Source: Iris pallida
Lineage: Eukaryota; Streptophyta; Magnoliopsida; Asparagales; Iridaceae
Direction: 5' to 3'
Assembly: GCA_029216955.1 (NCBI GenBank)
Contig: JANAVB010031417.1
Location: forward strand, 17,894,867 to 17,958,866
DNA length: 64,000 bases
This document shows positions 43,304 to 54,583 of this stretch, piece by piece. A program made the position numbers and the translations under genes. Position 1 is the stretch's first letter, and the number at the start of each line of letters is the position of its first letter. The notes below the pieces were generated by a model, which did not search any database, was not told the DNA's origin, and saw only the letters and a program-made list of their open reading frames with translations.

Positions 43304-45000
43304 ATTTGCACTTTTTTTTTTATATAGCTTTATTGTTTATATGTGCCTCTATGTATAGTTTTATACGCATCCTTCAATATTCGGGTGCCCAATAATTCTT
43401 CAGAGTCTGTTCAATTCATGGCATGGTTAATATGTGTAATACAGTAAATTGTGAATGACTTCAGATTCTGAACTTTTTGAATCTCTGGGCAAACTCACCA
43501 AATAATTAGACTTCCTGTCATTAATTTGTCAAAAGAGTACAAGAACAATCAAATTATCAAAGTGTTGATATGCTTTTCACACAGGTATCAACGTATTCAA
43601 TAATTCATGTGAGGTGGTCGAGGAAGTAGATGTTTATGTGACTCTACTGTCATGGAGACTATGGACAAGCCTCATTAATCTGAGATTTTTGACTCCATGC
43701 GAACTGAAATGTGACTAGCAAACTGTAACGAAGTATTGCTTGCCAGTTCAGCAGCTTTTTGTGTCGATTCCTGATCATAATTGTGTCAGGTTGATAATCG
43801 GTTCTCGAATAATAGAATTGAGGTTATAAACCCAGTGTTTTGTGCTAGCCCAACGAAGTATCTTCAAGGCATTAGAAGTGGCGATTTGTATTCCTAAACA
43901 TACATAAACTTTCCTATCTAATATCCATTCATTGTACAATCTTTGAAAATCTGGGTACCAGTCTACTTTGCTACACTTCTACTTCCAAGGTGTGAAACGT
44001 TTATCTTACATGTCTATGGCAAGGAAATTTCAATTTACCATCTTCTGTCCTCATTGTAAATTCTTGTGTACTCGTTCAGTTTTATGTTGCCTTATTTAAG
44101 CATGACATTTTTATATAATTAAAATGCCTATTTTTCTCATAATTATTAGCTGCAAACTTTTTCTATGCAATTTCTTGCACTGAATATTATTGTCATAATT
44201 TACAATATGATGGCACAAAGTTTCTCTACTCTGCAATCGCCGTAACCTTGCATACTCTTTCGATTTTTTTTTGCCAAATGTAAAGTTTGCCATCACAATT
44301 ATCAAATTTTTGCTCATAATTATATGTATAGTTTGTCATAGTTACTGGCTGCAACCGTTTATAAGTAATTTTCTTGAAATTAATGCATCATCTCATAATT
44401 GATTATAATACGAAACCACAAAGATGTAGTTTCTGTTGATGTAACAGCTGCTGAGGAAATACAGCCCTTAACATAATTAAAGAAAAATATTCAAACAGCC
44501 GAAGTGCCGATCCCAATATTTCGGATATAGGCTTTGTTGTTATTATAGTTGTTGATTTGTGACGCGACAGAAGTTTTCCCGCAATGTGGGGTAATCTATA
44601 TATTTTCCTTCCAAATAGAAGTAATGTTATCTTGACAGAAGAAATGCTATATACACATGTTTGTCATATTGAACACCATAACTCAATTTGTTCCTATGTT
44701 CAGGGAGTGAAATCGTCGCCTTCAGGTGTATTCTGCGGAATCCAGGGCAAGGCAGCGATTTGGCGGTCCGTTCTCTTTCTTGTAGGGATTAGAAAAAAGC
44801 TCATCTTTATAGTGACTGGTTTTTACACTAGTACATTTAAAATGTTTCTGCAGCTCCTCAACACAGCACAAAAACCACTATTTTGCCTGTGAATTTTTTT
44901 TTTACTTGGGAGGTCACCCTTTTGGAGTCTAATTACAAGAGAAGTTGATGCATGCTATATTTTTTGCACTGGGTTGGCTTCCATGATAAATACTGGATGT
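43304..45000. other. Non-coding stretch, no gene recognised
   Basis: T-rich, low-GC sequence with scattered short frames (for example 44584-44892) that match no family I know. A transcribed non-coding or intronic origin cannot be excluded. Confidence 0.35.
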
Positions 45001-45164
45001 TCTGTTACTGTAATATTTCTGTCAAGCAGCTTACTCTTGTCATTTTGAAATAACCATCACTTTACTGTGTTAGTATGGTTATTCTGTTACTGTAATATTT
45101 CTGTCAAGCAGCTTACTCTTGTCACTTTGAAATAACAATCACTTTACTGTGTTAGTATGGTTAT
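45001..45164. repeat. 82-bp tandem duplication
   Basis: TCTGTTACTGTAATATTTCT starts at 45001 and 45083, and the copies continue nearly identically to GTTAGTATGGTTATTC with only a few substitutions, so the event is recent. Confidence 0.9.
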
Positions 45165-45706
45165 TCTTGCTTGTGACATCATTTTTTTTTACTGGGGGGC
45201 AACAGCAAACCTCATGAGCAGAAGCTAAACTTCTGGGCTAAAGCTATACGTTTGTCATGCATTTATTTCCATCTGTCTGGTGGATGCTTCCTGCCCATAG
45301 CTGGTAGTCAAGAACAAGAGGAAAAGACAAGGAAAAAAAAAAACACAGAGAGAGCAATGCCACTTTGCAGCACTTGAAGGCATAAATGTGGCTTGAATGA
45401 GTCTTTCAGCTCTCAGACATATGGCTATGAATGCTCTCTGTAATGTAGCTGCTCCACCTGCCACTATTGGATGGAGGGATGGAAAGTGATGGAGTAAAAA
45501 AAACCCAGGGCATGCAAAATAATGTACTGTCCATTCTCTTCACCCAAAGGTGATAATAATGGCAAGAGCAGGTGGTGGTGGTGGTGGGGGGGGGGGGGGG
45601 GGGGGGGGGGGGGGTCCTGGAAGTTGATTTCTCAAGCTTTGGCAGGGTGAAACAAATGCTAGGGGTTAATAGAGCAGAAAAGATTTATGTTGCCATCTAT
45701 CTATTT
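45165..45706. other. Non-coding stretch with a poly-G tract
   Basis: GGTGGTGGTGG leads into about 30 uninterrupted G (45585-45614). No gene is seen. Confidence 0.5.
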
Positions 45707-45715
45707 TATGTATGC

Positions 45716-46139
45716 GGCTTAATTGTACTTTGATACCCTCACCTATTCCGGTTTTTCAACTTGATATCCCAAACTTTTTTTTTGTAACAAGTTGATATCC
45801 GAAATATTTTTTGGACGAAAATATCCATGGTTAAACTTTAAAATTACCCTCCCCACCCCCTTCCCCCTTTCCGCTTCCGGCCGCCTCCCTCCCCCCCTCT
45901 CGCGTCTGGCCGCCTCCCCCCCCCCCCCTCCTTCCGCTCCAGCCACCCGCCTCTCTCCCTAGGGCACGGCAGCATGGGAGGAGGGGGGTTGGGGGAGGTA
46001 TTAAGTTGTTGAGTAAAAAAGTTTAGGATATCAAGTTGAAAAAAAATAATAGTTGAGGTATTAAGTTGTTGAGTAAAAAAGTTTAGGATATCAAGTTGAA
46101 AAACCAAAATAGTTGAGGGTATCAAAGTGCAATTAAGCC
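45716..46139. mobile_element. Small MULE with 9-bp TSD and C-rich core
   Basis: The left end GGCTTAATTGTACTTTGATA and the reverse complement of the right end, GGCTTAATTGCACTTTGATA, match for about 90 bases. TATGTATGC (45707-45715) and TATATATGC (46140-46148) are a 9-bp TSD with one change. The right arm contains a tandem duplication of GTATTAAGTTGTTGAGTAAA. The core 45845-45990 is C-rich with no recognisable gene. Same family as positions 1-141. Confidence 0.85.
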
Positions 46140-46148
46140 TATATATGC

Positions 46149-47150
46149 TCTCAAGTTTTAGTACCAGGCCAAACAGAGTGTGCATGTGCTGTAGACTCAA
46201 GTTTGCCACTGTTTTGGTACTGTTAGTTGGCAGCTTGCAAAGTTTCTGTAGGGGGGAGGCAATTCAAAAGGAAGGACCCTGTTTTTGCTTAATCAAGCTA
46301 CAGGGAAATCTTGAAAACTTGTGTGAATAGGAACTTTGTGATTGTGAAAATTCATCCATTAAGCATTGGCAGAAAATTACATGCGAGCGGAGAGAAATAT
46401 GTTTATTCCTGTTAGCCGTACTTCTTTTTTTTCCCCTCAGTCTGAGAGGATGTAAACCTTAGGCCATGTATAGTTTGTGGAATTAGGTTCTTGGGAAAGC
46501 AAAGCCATTAATTTTTTTTGTTTGGATGACAAAGTAAAGGAGTAGAAAGAAAAATAATTCTTAAAGGAAAAGAAAATATGGAAGAAAATAGTTTTTTTTC
46601 TCAATATATGCTGAGCTACTTAATCTAATTTGCTTCTTGCTAATTGCTAATTTATCAGTTTGAGTATCAAATATGTAATTTCTAATTTGTAAAGTAGAAA
46701 TTCTAACAGTAAAAAAAGAGAGAGTAAATTGAGGAAGTAGAGGAAAATAGAATAAAATTAAAGAAAGGAGAGTTAGTAGGCACCCAGGACCTGTAGAATT
46801 GATGAGCATTGAATTGTTCCAGATGAGACTATAGCTTGAGCTTGCTCCCCAGGGTCCAGACACCAAAGTGATCAATTTGATGGTCCGAGTCTCCGGACCT
46901 AGGCCTTTGCTTTCCATTTGACGTTCCCAACAATAACTAGTAACTTTATAGGCTAGACTAGGTCCGACCCATTAACTTCTCATACCCAATTTTCTAGCTT
47001 CTACATTGACCAGGACTCGTTCCCCAACAATTTTGGGATTCTAGTCCAAAGTCTTGTGTACTGAATTCATGTGCAGAACTAATGAATACCAAAATAAATT
47101 GCTCAGAACTCGGTTTGCGCCAACATGGTGCATGGGATTCTAGTCCAAAG
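46149..47150. other. Non-coding stretch, no gene recognised
   Basis: Holds a direct repeat GGGATTCTAGTCCAAAGTCT at 47035 and 47134, the second copy abutting the following MITE. Nothing else is identifiable. Confidence 0.4.
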
Positions 47151-47760
47151 TCTCGTTTGGTTCGCGGATTGGAGGAAAAAAAAAAAAAATCAATTCCTTA
47201 TCGTTTCTTTTCCTTTGATTTTTTTTTAAAATATCTAAAAATGTCAAAATTTTGGAAAGAAAAGTGATTATTTTAATGTGGAAAAGCGATTCCTTACTTG
47301 AATGGATGGAATCACTTTCCTTCCTAATTTTACTTTCAGGCCTCGTTTGGTTCGCGGAATGGAAGGGAAAGGAAATCAATTCCTTGTCATTTCCTTTCCT
47401 TTGGGAAACTTTAATTCCTATTGATTTTCTTTTCCGATGTTTGGCAATGCCAAAGAATTTGGAAAGGAAAGTGAATACTTCAATGTGGAAAAGTGATTAC
47501 TTCCTTGGATGGATGGATCACTTTTCCCCCTAATTTTTTTTCCATTGGGAATCACTTTCCTTTCCTCCTCAATTCCTTGGACACCCAAACATAGGAAAGT
47601 AATCACTTTCCTTTCCTTTTCCAACCAGGAGATTCCACGAACCAAACGAGGCCTCAGTGAAAATCACTTTTCTTTCCTTCTCAATTCTTTTGGCACCCAA
47701 GCATAGAAAAATAATTACTTTCCTTTTTCAACCCGAAAATTTCACGAACCAAACCAGGCC
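47151..47760. mobile_element. Tourist-like MITE containing a second copy of its own family
   Basis: The outer element runs from TCTCGTTTGGTTCGCGG to CACGAACCAAACCAGGCC. Both ends match the ends of the inner copy at 47339-47653, and internal words (GGAAAGTGATT, TGGATGGA, CACTTTCC) are shared. The outer element's left end has lost its GGC, so its TSD is unclear (TTA follows the right end). Confidence 0.75.
47339..47653. mobile_element. Nested Tourist-like (PIF/Harbinger) MITE with 3-bp TSD
   Basis: Ends GGCCTCGTTTGGTTCGCGG and the reverse complement GGCCTCGTTTGGTTCGTGG are nearly perfect 19-base inverted repeats. TCA flanks both sides (47336-47338, 47654-47656), fitting the 3-bp duplication of Harbinger elements. 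It interrupts an older relative, so it is the younger insertion. Confidence 0.85.
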
Positions 47761-47763
47761 TTA

Positions 47764-48008
47764 GTTACAAGTAACACCTTATCTTTTTAAAATTTCATGT
47801 TGTTTCCAAAATTTTGGTATTTTTATGTTATAACGGCAAATTTCCGAAAAATAAAAATAAATTCCTCTTCAATAAATGCGGTTCCGCAACATGTCACCGA
47901 GAAAGATGATTGTTTTCAAGTTTCATAATCCAGTATTATTAGTCAAGACTCAAACGTCATGCTACTTGGTTACATTCTCGATAAATATAAAAATTATTTT
48001 CTAGAGTA
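47764..48008. other. AT-rich spacer
   Basis: Short non-coding stretch between two transposons. Confidence 0.5.
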
Positions 48009-48393
48009 GCTAACATACAATAAAACTTGTTGGATAGAATCTATCCAGATAGAGAAGGGTAGATTTGGTATATATTATGAATATTTTAATTTTTCTCTTA
48101 TGTCATACTTTTTTATGTCCAAATTATCCTTGTACCATATTTAAATTGGGGTTGCTTTAAAATTTAAATTTTTACTTATCGGTCATCATTAATTGTTAGC
48201 GTTCCAATGCAATTAATTCTTCTAATCTCTCATCTTAACATTTTTAATGTTTCCAGCCATTAAGTTTTAGTCCATTACTTTTCTTTTTTCCTGATTAGCC
48301 ATTACTTTCTTCTTGATTATTTTCTATTTCCTATTTTTATTTTTATTTTTCTATTTTCTATTTTCTATTTTCTATTATTTATTTTTTTGTTTA

Positions 48394-48740
48394 ATTTTAA
48401 ATTTTAAATTTTAAATTTTAAATTTTAAATTTTAAATTTTAAATTTTAAATTTTAAATTTTAAATTTTAAATTTTAAATTTTAAATTTTAAATTTTAAAT
48501 TTTAAATTCTTAATTTTTATTTTTATTTTTTAATTTTAAATTTTAAATTTTAAATTTCTTTATTATCTATTTTAAATTTTAATTTTTAGATTTTTTAAAA
48601 ATTTTAAATTTTAACTTCAAAATTTTAAACTTTAAACTTTGAATTTTAATTTTAAAATTTAAATTTAAATTTAAAATTTTAAATTTTAAATTTTAAATTT
48701 TAAATTTTAAATTTTAAATTTTAAATTTTAAATTTTAAAA
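48394..48740. repeat. AAATTTT heptamer tracts
   Basis: AAATTTT is repeated in perfect 7-base register for over 100 bases at 48394-48506 and again at 48665-48738, with degenerate versions in between and at 49265-49450. Confidence 0.9.
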
Positions 48741-48905
48741 CTTGAAATTTAAAACTTAAAATTTAAATCTTAAACCATAAGTCTTAAATCTTAAATCTTA
48801 AATCTTAAATTTTAAATTTTAAAGTTTAAATTTTAAATTTTAAAATTTAAAGTTTAAAGTTTAAATTTTTATTTTTTATTTTTTATTTGTTTTATTTTAT
48901 TTTTT

Positions 48906-49597
48906 AGTGTTCACGTAGGTCGGGCTGTAAAAAGATTCAACCCGTTCGGTTGGTGTATCCTCGGTCAAAGTTTTGTTTGAATCTCATTTTTGGGTAGATC
49001 GGTACCTTAATTTTTAATTTTTATTTTTTTTTATTTTTAATTTTTAGATTTTAATTCTAATTTATACTTTTTATTTTAGTTTAATATTTTAATTTTTAAA
49101 TTTTAAATTTCAAAATTTTTAGTTTAATATTTTAAGTTTTAAATTACAACTTTCATTTTTAGATTGTCCGGGTCACTCAACATTTTGAATAATTATTATT
49201 AATAAAACGGAGAGAAGCAACATAAAATAAAGTTCCCTTCCAATAAGACATGCAGTTACAAACATAACATTAACATAATATCCAATTTTAAATTTAAAAT
49301 TTTAGATTTAAAATTTAAAATTTTAGATTTTAAATCTTAAATCTTAGATCTTAAACCTTAAATCTTAAAACTTAAAATTTAAAACTTAAAATTTAAATCT
49401 TAAATATTAAGTCTTAATTAATTATTAAATCTTAAACCATAAATCTTAGATCTTAAATTTTAAAATTTTAGTTTTTTATTTTTAATTTTTAGTGTTCACG
49501 TAGGTAGGGCTGTAAAAAGATTCAACCCGTTCGGCTCATGTATCCTCGATCAAAGTTTTATTTGAATCTCGTTCGTGGGTAGATCGGTACCTTAATT
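48906..49597. repeat. Non-AT islands repeated 585 bp apart in the AT-rich element
   Basis: AGTGTTCACGTAGGT.GGGCTG followed by ATTCAACCCGTTCGG and GTAGATCGGTACCTTAA occurs at 48906-49012 and 49491-49597 with few differences. A third, truncated copy (ATGTTCACGTAGGTAG) is at 50231. These are the only complex sequences in about 2 kb. Confidence 0.85.
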
Positions 49598-50292
49598 TTT
49601 AATTTTTAGTTTTTAGTTTTAATTTTTAATTTTTACATTTTAATTCTAATTTGTATTTTTTTAGTTTAATATTTTAAATTTTAAATTGTAAATTTTAAAT
49701 TTTTATTTCTAATTTTTAATTTTTAGTTTTCAATTTTCAGTTTTTAGTTTTTAGTTTTTTAGTTTTCAGTTTTTAGTTTTTAATTTTTAATTTTTAATTT
49801 TTAATTTTAAATTTTTATTAGTTTTTAGTTTTTATTTTAAAATTTAAAATTTAAATTTAAATTAATTTTTTTTAGTTTTTAATTTTTTGTTTTTAATTTT
49901 AATTTTAATTTTTAATTTATTTAATTTTAAATTTTTGCTTTTTACTTTCTACATTTTACTTTTTAATTTTTAATTTTTAGTTTTTAATTTTTAGTTTTTA
50001 GTTTTCTATTTTTGATCTTTTTCTTAATTCTTAATTTTACTTTTTACATTTATCTTTTTAAAATTTAAATTTTAACTTTTAGTTTTTATCTTTTAAATTT
50101 AGTTTTTTTTTAATTTCTAATTTTTAGATTTTAATTGTTTATTTTTAGTTTTTAACTTTTTTATATCTCACATATAGTATAAGTTAATATTAGGTTTTGG
50201 TCTCCAAATTGTTTTTATGGGTCCAAATCAATGTTCACGTAGGTAGTGATGTAAAAATTAAAAATTAAAAATTATATGTGAGACCCTATTAC

Positions 50293-50325
<33 letters not shown>

Positions 50326-51149
50326 TGTTTTCTATGTCCTATTTTATATTTATGGTTTCCTATTTTCTATTTCCTATTTTCAGACCATATTTTATATGTG
50401 AGACTCTATTACTCTCTTTTTTTTTTTAGTTTTTCTATTTTTTATTTCCTAATTCATATTTCTTATTTCCTTTTTTACTATTTCCAAGTTCCTATTTTCT
50501 ATTTTCTATTTTCTATTTTCTATTTATTTTTTATTTGCATAAATGTGATAAAACCTACACCACGACAAAGTGTCTGATAACAAAGTGTCCGATGATCATA
50601 GGTCACCACCTAAATCATCAATGATCAACCACCAACATAATTCGATGATCATACCAAATATAGATGTTCATACAATGCACTTGTGCCAACTTTTTCCATC
50701 AAATATATGTTTTTCGTTTTCTTTTTCAAATGCTTCTCTTTTTGTCCAGTTGCTCTCTGTTTGTTCACATAACAATATTTAGTTAAACATGAAAGCAGAC
50801 CTTAGAAAATTGCACCTTTATTATTGTTTAATTGGGTTGAACATTTGAAAAAGAGAAACAAAAATAAAAAAATATATTTAAGGGTAACTAAGTAATTAAA
50901 CAACCCAATGGAGTATTAATGACTGCATTACATGGTTTCTATCCGGATAGATTCTATCCAAAAATTCAGCTTCCGCTAACATAAAACGATATGTTTCCAT
51001 AATCATGCAAAGCTGATAAGAATTGTATTAACATCATAATTAGCATCAATAACAATAGTGAAATCTGACTCCAAAATAAAAGGCTCGATACCATATGGGA
51101 TAACAATATAGACATCCTCTTTAATAATATCAAACTTTTTTTTAAATAT

Positions 51150-52763
51150 TCAATTTTTGGGTGGGAGTTTATAAAAAATTCACCCGCATGGTGGATTTTA
51201 TGAAATATCCAAAATTATATATTTTCACGTTAAATATTTCAAGATTTCATTTAGATGTTCTGTATTTACAAAATTGTCATTTTGATAATACCATAACTAC
51301 CCCTTCGCACAAATTTGGTCATACATATGTATTTGAATTCACAAACTCAGATTTGGATTGCGATTTTCGTCTTTTTCTTCTTCTTCACGAAAGATCTGAA
51401 TTCCATTGCTCTCATCTTCAGCAGAGATCGCAAAAATCGTTCGTAGTTCACTGTGCTTTTCTTCAGTCTCCGATCATCACTTATCATCATCTTCTTCGTG
51501 GAGAGATTTAAAGTTTTCCGGCGATTAGGTCAATTGTGGAGAGAATATCTTCTTCTTCTTCTACATAATAGTTAGCATCGTTTTGAAAGAAAAACGAAAA
51601 ACTCTTGAATCTTTATTCCTGACAAATTTTTTCTAAAAAAAAAAAATAGTTTTTTGTCAACTGTTCTCCGTCATTTAACACGGAGAATGGCCATTCCCCG
51701 TGACTTTAATACGAAAATAACCGTTCTCCTGCATTTTAACACGGAGAATGGTCATTCTCTGTGATTTTAACAATGGAGAATAGTCATTCTCCGTGATTTT
51801 AACACGGAGAATTACTATTCTCCTACATTTTAACACTAAAAATGGCCATTCTTCGTGATTTTAACACGGAGAATGTCAATTCTTCGTGATTTTAACACGG
51901 AGAATGACCGTTCTCCGTGATTTTAACACGGGGAATGGTCATTCTCCGTAATTTTAACAAAGAAAATGGTCATTCACGGAGAATGGTCATTCTCCGTAAT
52001 TTTAACACGGAGAATGATCATTCTCCTGCATTTTAACACGAAGAATGACAATTCTCCGTCAATTTAACAAGGAGAATAGCCATTCTCCGTGATATTAACA
52101 CAAAGAATCGCTATTATTCGTGATATTACCACGGAGAATGGTCATTCTCCTGCATTTTAACACGGAGAATGGCTATTCTCCGTGATTTAACACGAAAAAT
52201 GACCAGTTAAAACTTTGGAGGGCTATAACTTTTGACTGGGAGATCGAAATGAGGTCCGATTTGTCGCAAAAGGAGCGTAATTTTCGAGGAGCCTGAGATA
52301 AACAATTTTATCGTTTGACATGCTTTCAAAATTTTAGAATTGCAAAAAAATAATGTTTGAACCTCCATTTTAACACAGGGAATGACTATTCTCTGATTTG
52401 TCGTAAAATGTCCTGCATTTTAACACGAAAAATAGCTAGTTGATGCTGCTGATGATGATGAAGTGGGAACTGATGATGACGACATGGTGTGAAGATTGCA
52501 AATGGAGAGTCACTGACGAGTTTTTGAAGTAATGTTTGAAGATTTTGGAGGAGAAAACCTATATTCGAAAGTGAGCAGCGTATGGAAGAAGAGGAAGAAT
52601 CGAAATGTGTTTTTTGAATAGTAGGTTTCGTGGGTGTTTTCAATAAATTAGAAGGACAAAAAGGTCATTCCAAACTCTTTTATATATTTTTTGCTAATTT
52701 TGGACACACGATAAAATATTATTCTGCAGTGGGTTTTTCATATTTTTTTTACGATTTTTGGAC

Positions 52764-52768
<5 letters not shown>
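51150..52768. mobile_element. Possible MULE enclosing the inverted-repeat array
   Basis: TTCACCCGCATGGTGGATTTTATGAAATATCCAAAAT near 51178-51215 has degenerate counterparts on the opposite strand near 52680-52765 (CCCACTGCAGAATAATATTT, GTGTCCAAAATTAG). Both flanks also carry long CTTCTTC/GAAGAAG-rich arms. The match is weak and the right side ends in (TA)n, so no TSD can be read. Confidence 0.35.
51655..52210. repeat. Tandem array of about 17 units, each an inverted repeat
   Basis: The consensus unit is about 31 bases: TTTTAACACGGAGAATGG followed by TCATTCTCCGTGA. Within each unit CACGGAGAATG and CATTCTCCGTG are reverse complements separated by about 2 bases, so every unit can fold into a hairpin. 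Units differ by point changes (TTCTCCTGCA, GGGGAATGG). Two or three stray units follow at 52365-52440. The array lies in AT-rich, non-coding DNA. Confidence 0.9.

Positions 52769-52804
<36 letters not shown>
52769..52804. repeat. (TA)n microsatellite, left of SINE
   Basis: A perfect TA run; it resumes at 52928-52953 on the far side of the SINE. Confidence 0.9.
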
Positions 52805-52808
<4 letters not shown>

Positions 52809-52927
52809 GCGGGGTCGTGGCCTGTTGGTAGCGACGAGGGTCCCGAGCGGGTGGCCCGGGTTCGAACCCCTCCTTAGGCGCACGCGCCTAAGCCCTAGTA
52901 AAAAGGACACCCCAAAAAAATAAAAAT
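52805..52927 (+). mobile_element. tRNA-derived SINE inserted in (TA)n
   Basis: GTCGTGGCCTGTTGGTAGCG is an A-box-like start and GGGTTCGAACCCC a consensus B box about 40 bases later. It is followed by GCGCACGCGCCTAAGCCC, GACACCCC and an A-rich tail. Continuous (TA)n on both sides makes any TSD indistinguishable from the microsatellite. It is too degenerate to be a functional tRNA gene. Confidence 0.75.
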
Positions 52928-52953
52928 AATATATATATATATATATATATATA

Positions 52954-54538
52954 AAGACATCAAAATATCCCCACCAGCTGAACTTAGTCATGGACGTCCT
53001 TTTAACATATCTACATGTGTTAAAGCTAATCTTTGATTTATATTTATATTTTATTTGTTTTTTTTTTTCCATCATAGTCAATGTCATGATTTGGCACTTG
53101 AATGGTCTAGCTAGTGGGCCTTGTCTAAGTCTAGGGCTAGACTGGCAAAAATGGGCCAACCGATACTTGGCCCAATTTTCAATAATAGATTAGCGAGAAT
53201 ACCAGTATTCCTGCTTTCATGTGGAAGCTTGGATCAGGGTTTAAATAAAAATCAGTAACAGCAAGAGTAAGAATTTCGTAAAAAAAAAAAAAAAAGTTTA
53301 TGTCATCTCTCTGACAGCTGATATAACAATTTTTTAATATTAAAATTTTTATGACTTTGTGATGAATTTTATGATGAATAAAAGTTTCTGAAAAAGTCAT
53401 CAATAATCTTTTTAATAATAATTTTTTTTATATATATAAGGAGGGATATGGCCAATTTTATGATGACTTTCTGAAAAAGAAAAAAAAAAGTAATAATAAC
53501 GTATAGTCATCAATAATGCTATCCCTACGCATTGAACTTGGCCATATCCCATTCTTAATATTAGTTTTACAAGATCCACCGCGTGTGTGTTCATAATAAT
53601 AAAAAAAAATCAGAAAATGGAAAGGAACCAGGTGTCCTCCATCTACAATGGCGAGATAAAATATCAATAAGAAACAATATTAAAAAAAATCATTTTTATA
53701 TCGTAAGAATAACAAGTTATAAATTTGAAACGTTTAGAATATTTAAGTTACAAATTAGCTCCATAAATTAATTTGGAAAAAGAAAAAAAAAAAAAGGCAT
53801 TGCCAGGGAATGAGGAAGTAATTATGTGAGTAATCAGTCTATTTGATGGCACGTGAATTCTATGTTGATTTCTAGAAGAAAAAAAAAATTAATTAGTTGG
53901 CCCGGACGTTTACACCGGGGTGACATAATTCTACCATTCGGACCCATTTATATGTGGGCTCCAGTTGCCAGATATGTGTGTGGACGGACGTATACACCGG
54001 AAGCAGGAAGGAACATGCGTTTTTAGATGTGTCATTTGTGTCGTGTCATGGCCTAGCATTTAGCAAACATGTGTTGACATGTCTGAGATCGATAATTGTT
54101 ATTAGTCGTACATGTAGGGGAGATCATGTTATCAAGGAAGGATTGTGTATCGTATCCATGAATACATACCACACATCATCCACCGAATAAGTTTAGGACA
54201 AATAATTATTATTATTTTATATTTTATATCAAACAGTCCACATTCTATTATGCATATTTGTCCATTTGAGTTTGAATTATTGGTTCAACCTAGACACGTG
54301 CCTAACGCAAGTATATGCACGTCGGCATGGTTTACACACAGACACATGCTCACGTGACGGCTTTTCAAAACCTCTTTATACATTAAGAGGGCCTTTAATA
54401 ATAATCGTCTTCCTATAATTTTATTTCTTTTGTAACAATTTGGACTTTCATAACTCAATGGAGTCCTAGAAAATAATTTTTTTTAGAGTTTTAGATTAAA
54501 TTATACTGAAAAGTTAAGCCAAGTTGTTGTTGTTGTTG

Positions 54539-54583
<45 letters not shown>

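Larger units (their letters stand above)
48018..50974. mobile_element. AT-rich, 3-kb MULE-like element built of short repeats
   Basis: TTGGATAGAATCTATCC.GATAGA occurs at the left end (48030) and inverted at the right end (50941-50960). Both copies are about 13 bases inside an exact 9-bp duplication, GCTAACATA, at 48009-48017 and 50975-50983. The terminal motif is itself nearly palindromic (GGATAGAATCTATCC). The interior is almost wholly A/T with heptamer tracts and three copies of a non-AT island. No coding sequence. The outermost 13 bases of the two ends do not match well, so the exact ends carry some doubt. Confidence 0.7.

Noticed and set aside
44584..44892. 102-codon frame
   Set aside because: Random-looking composition, no homology recognised, AT-rich non-coding surroundings.
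51655..52210. CRISPR array
   Set aside because: Plant nuclear context, no cas genes, no unique spacers; the units are contiguous hairpins.
52805..52927. Functional tRNA gene
   Set aside because: A and B boxes are present but the acceptor and anticodon stems cannot be formed convincingly, and an A-rich tail follows. SINE fits better.
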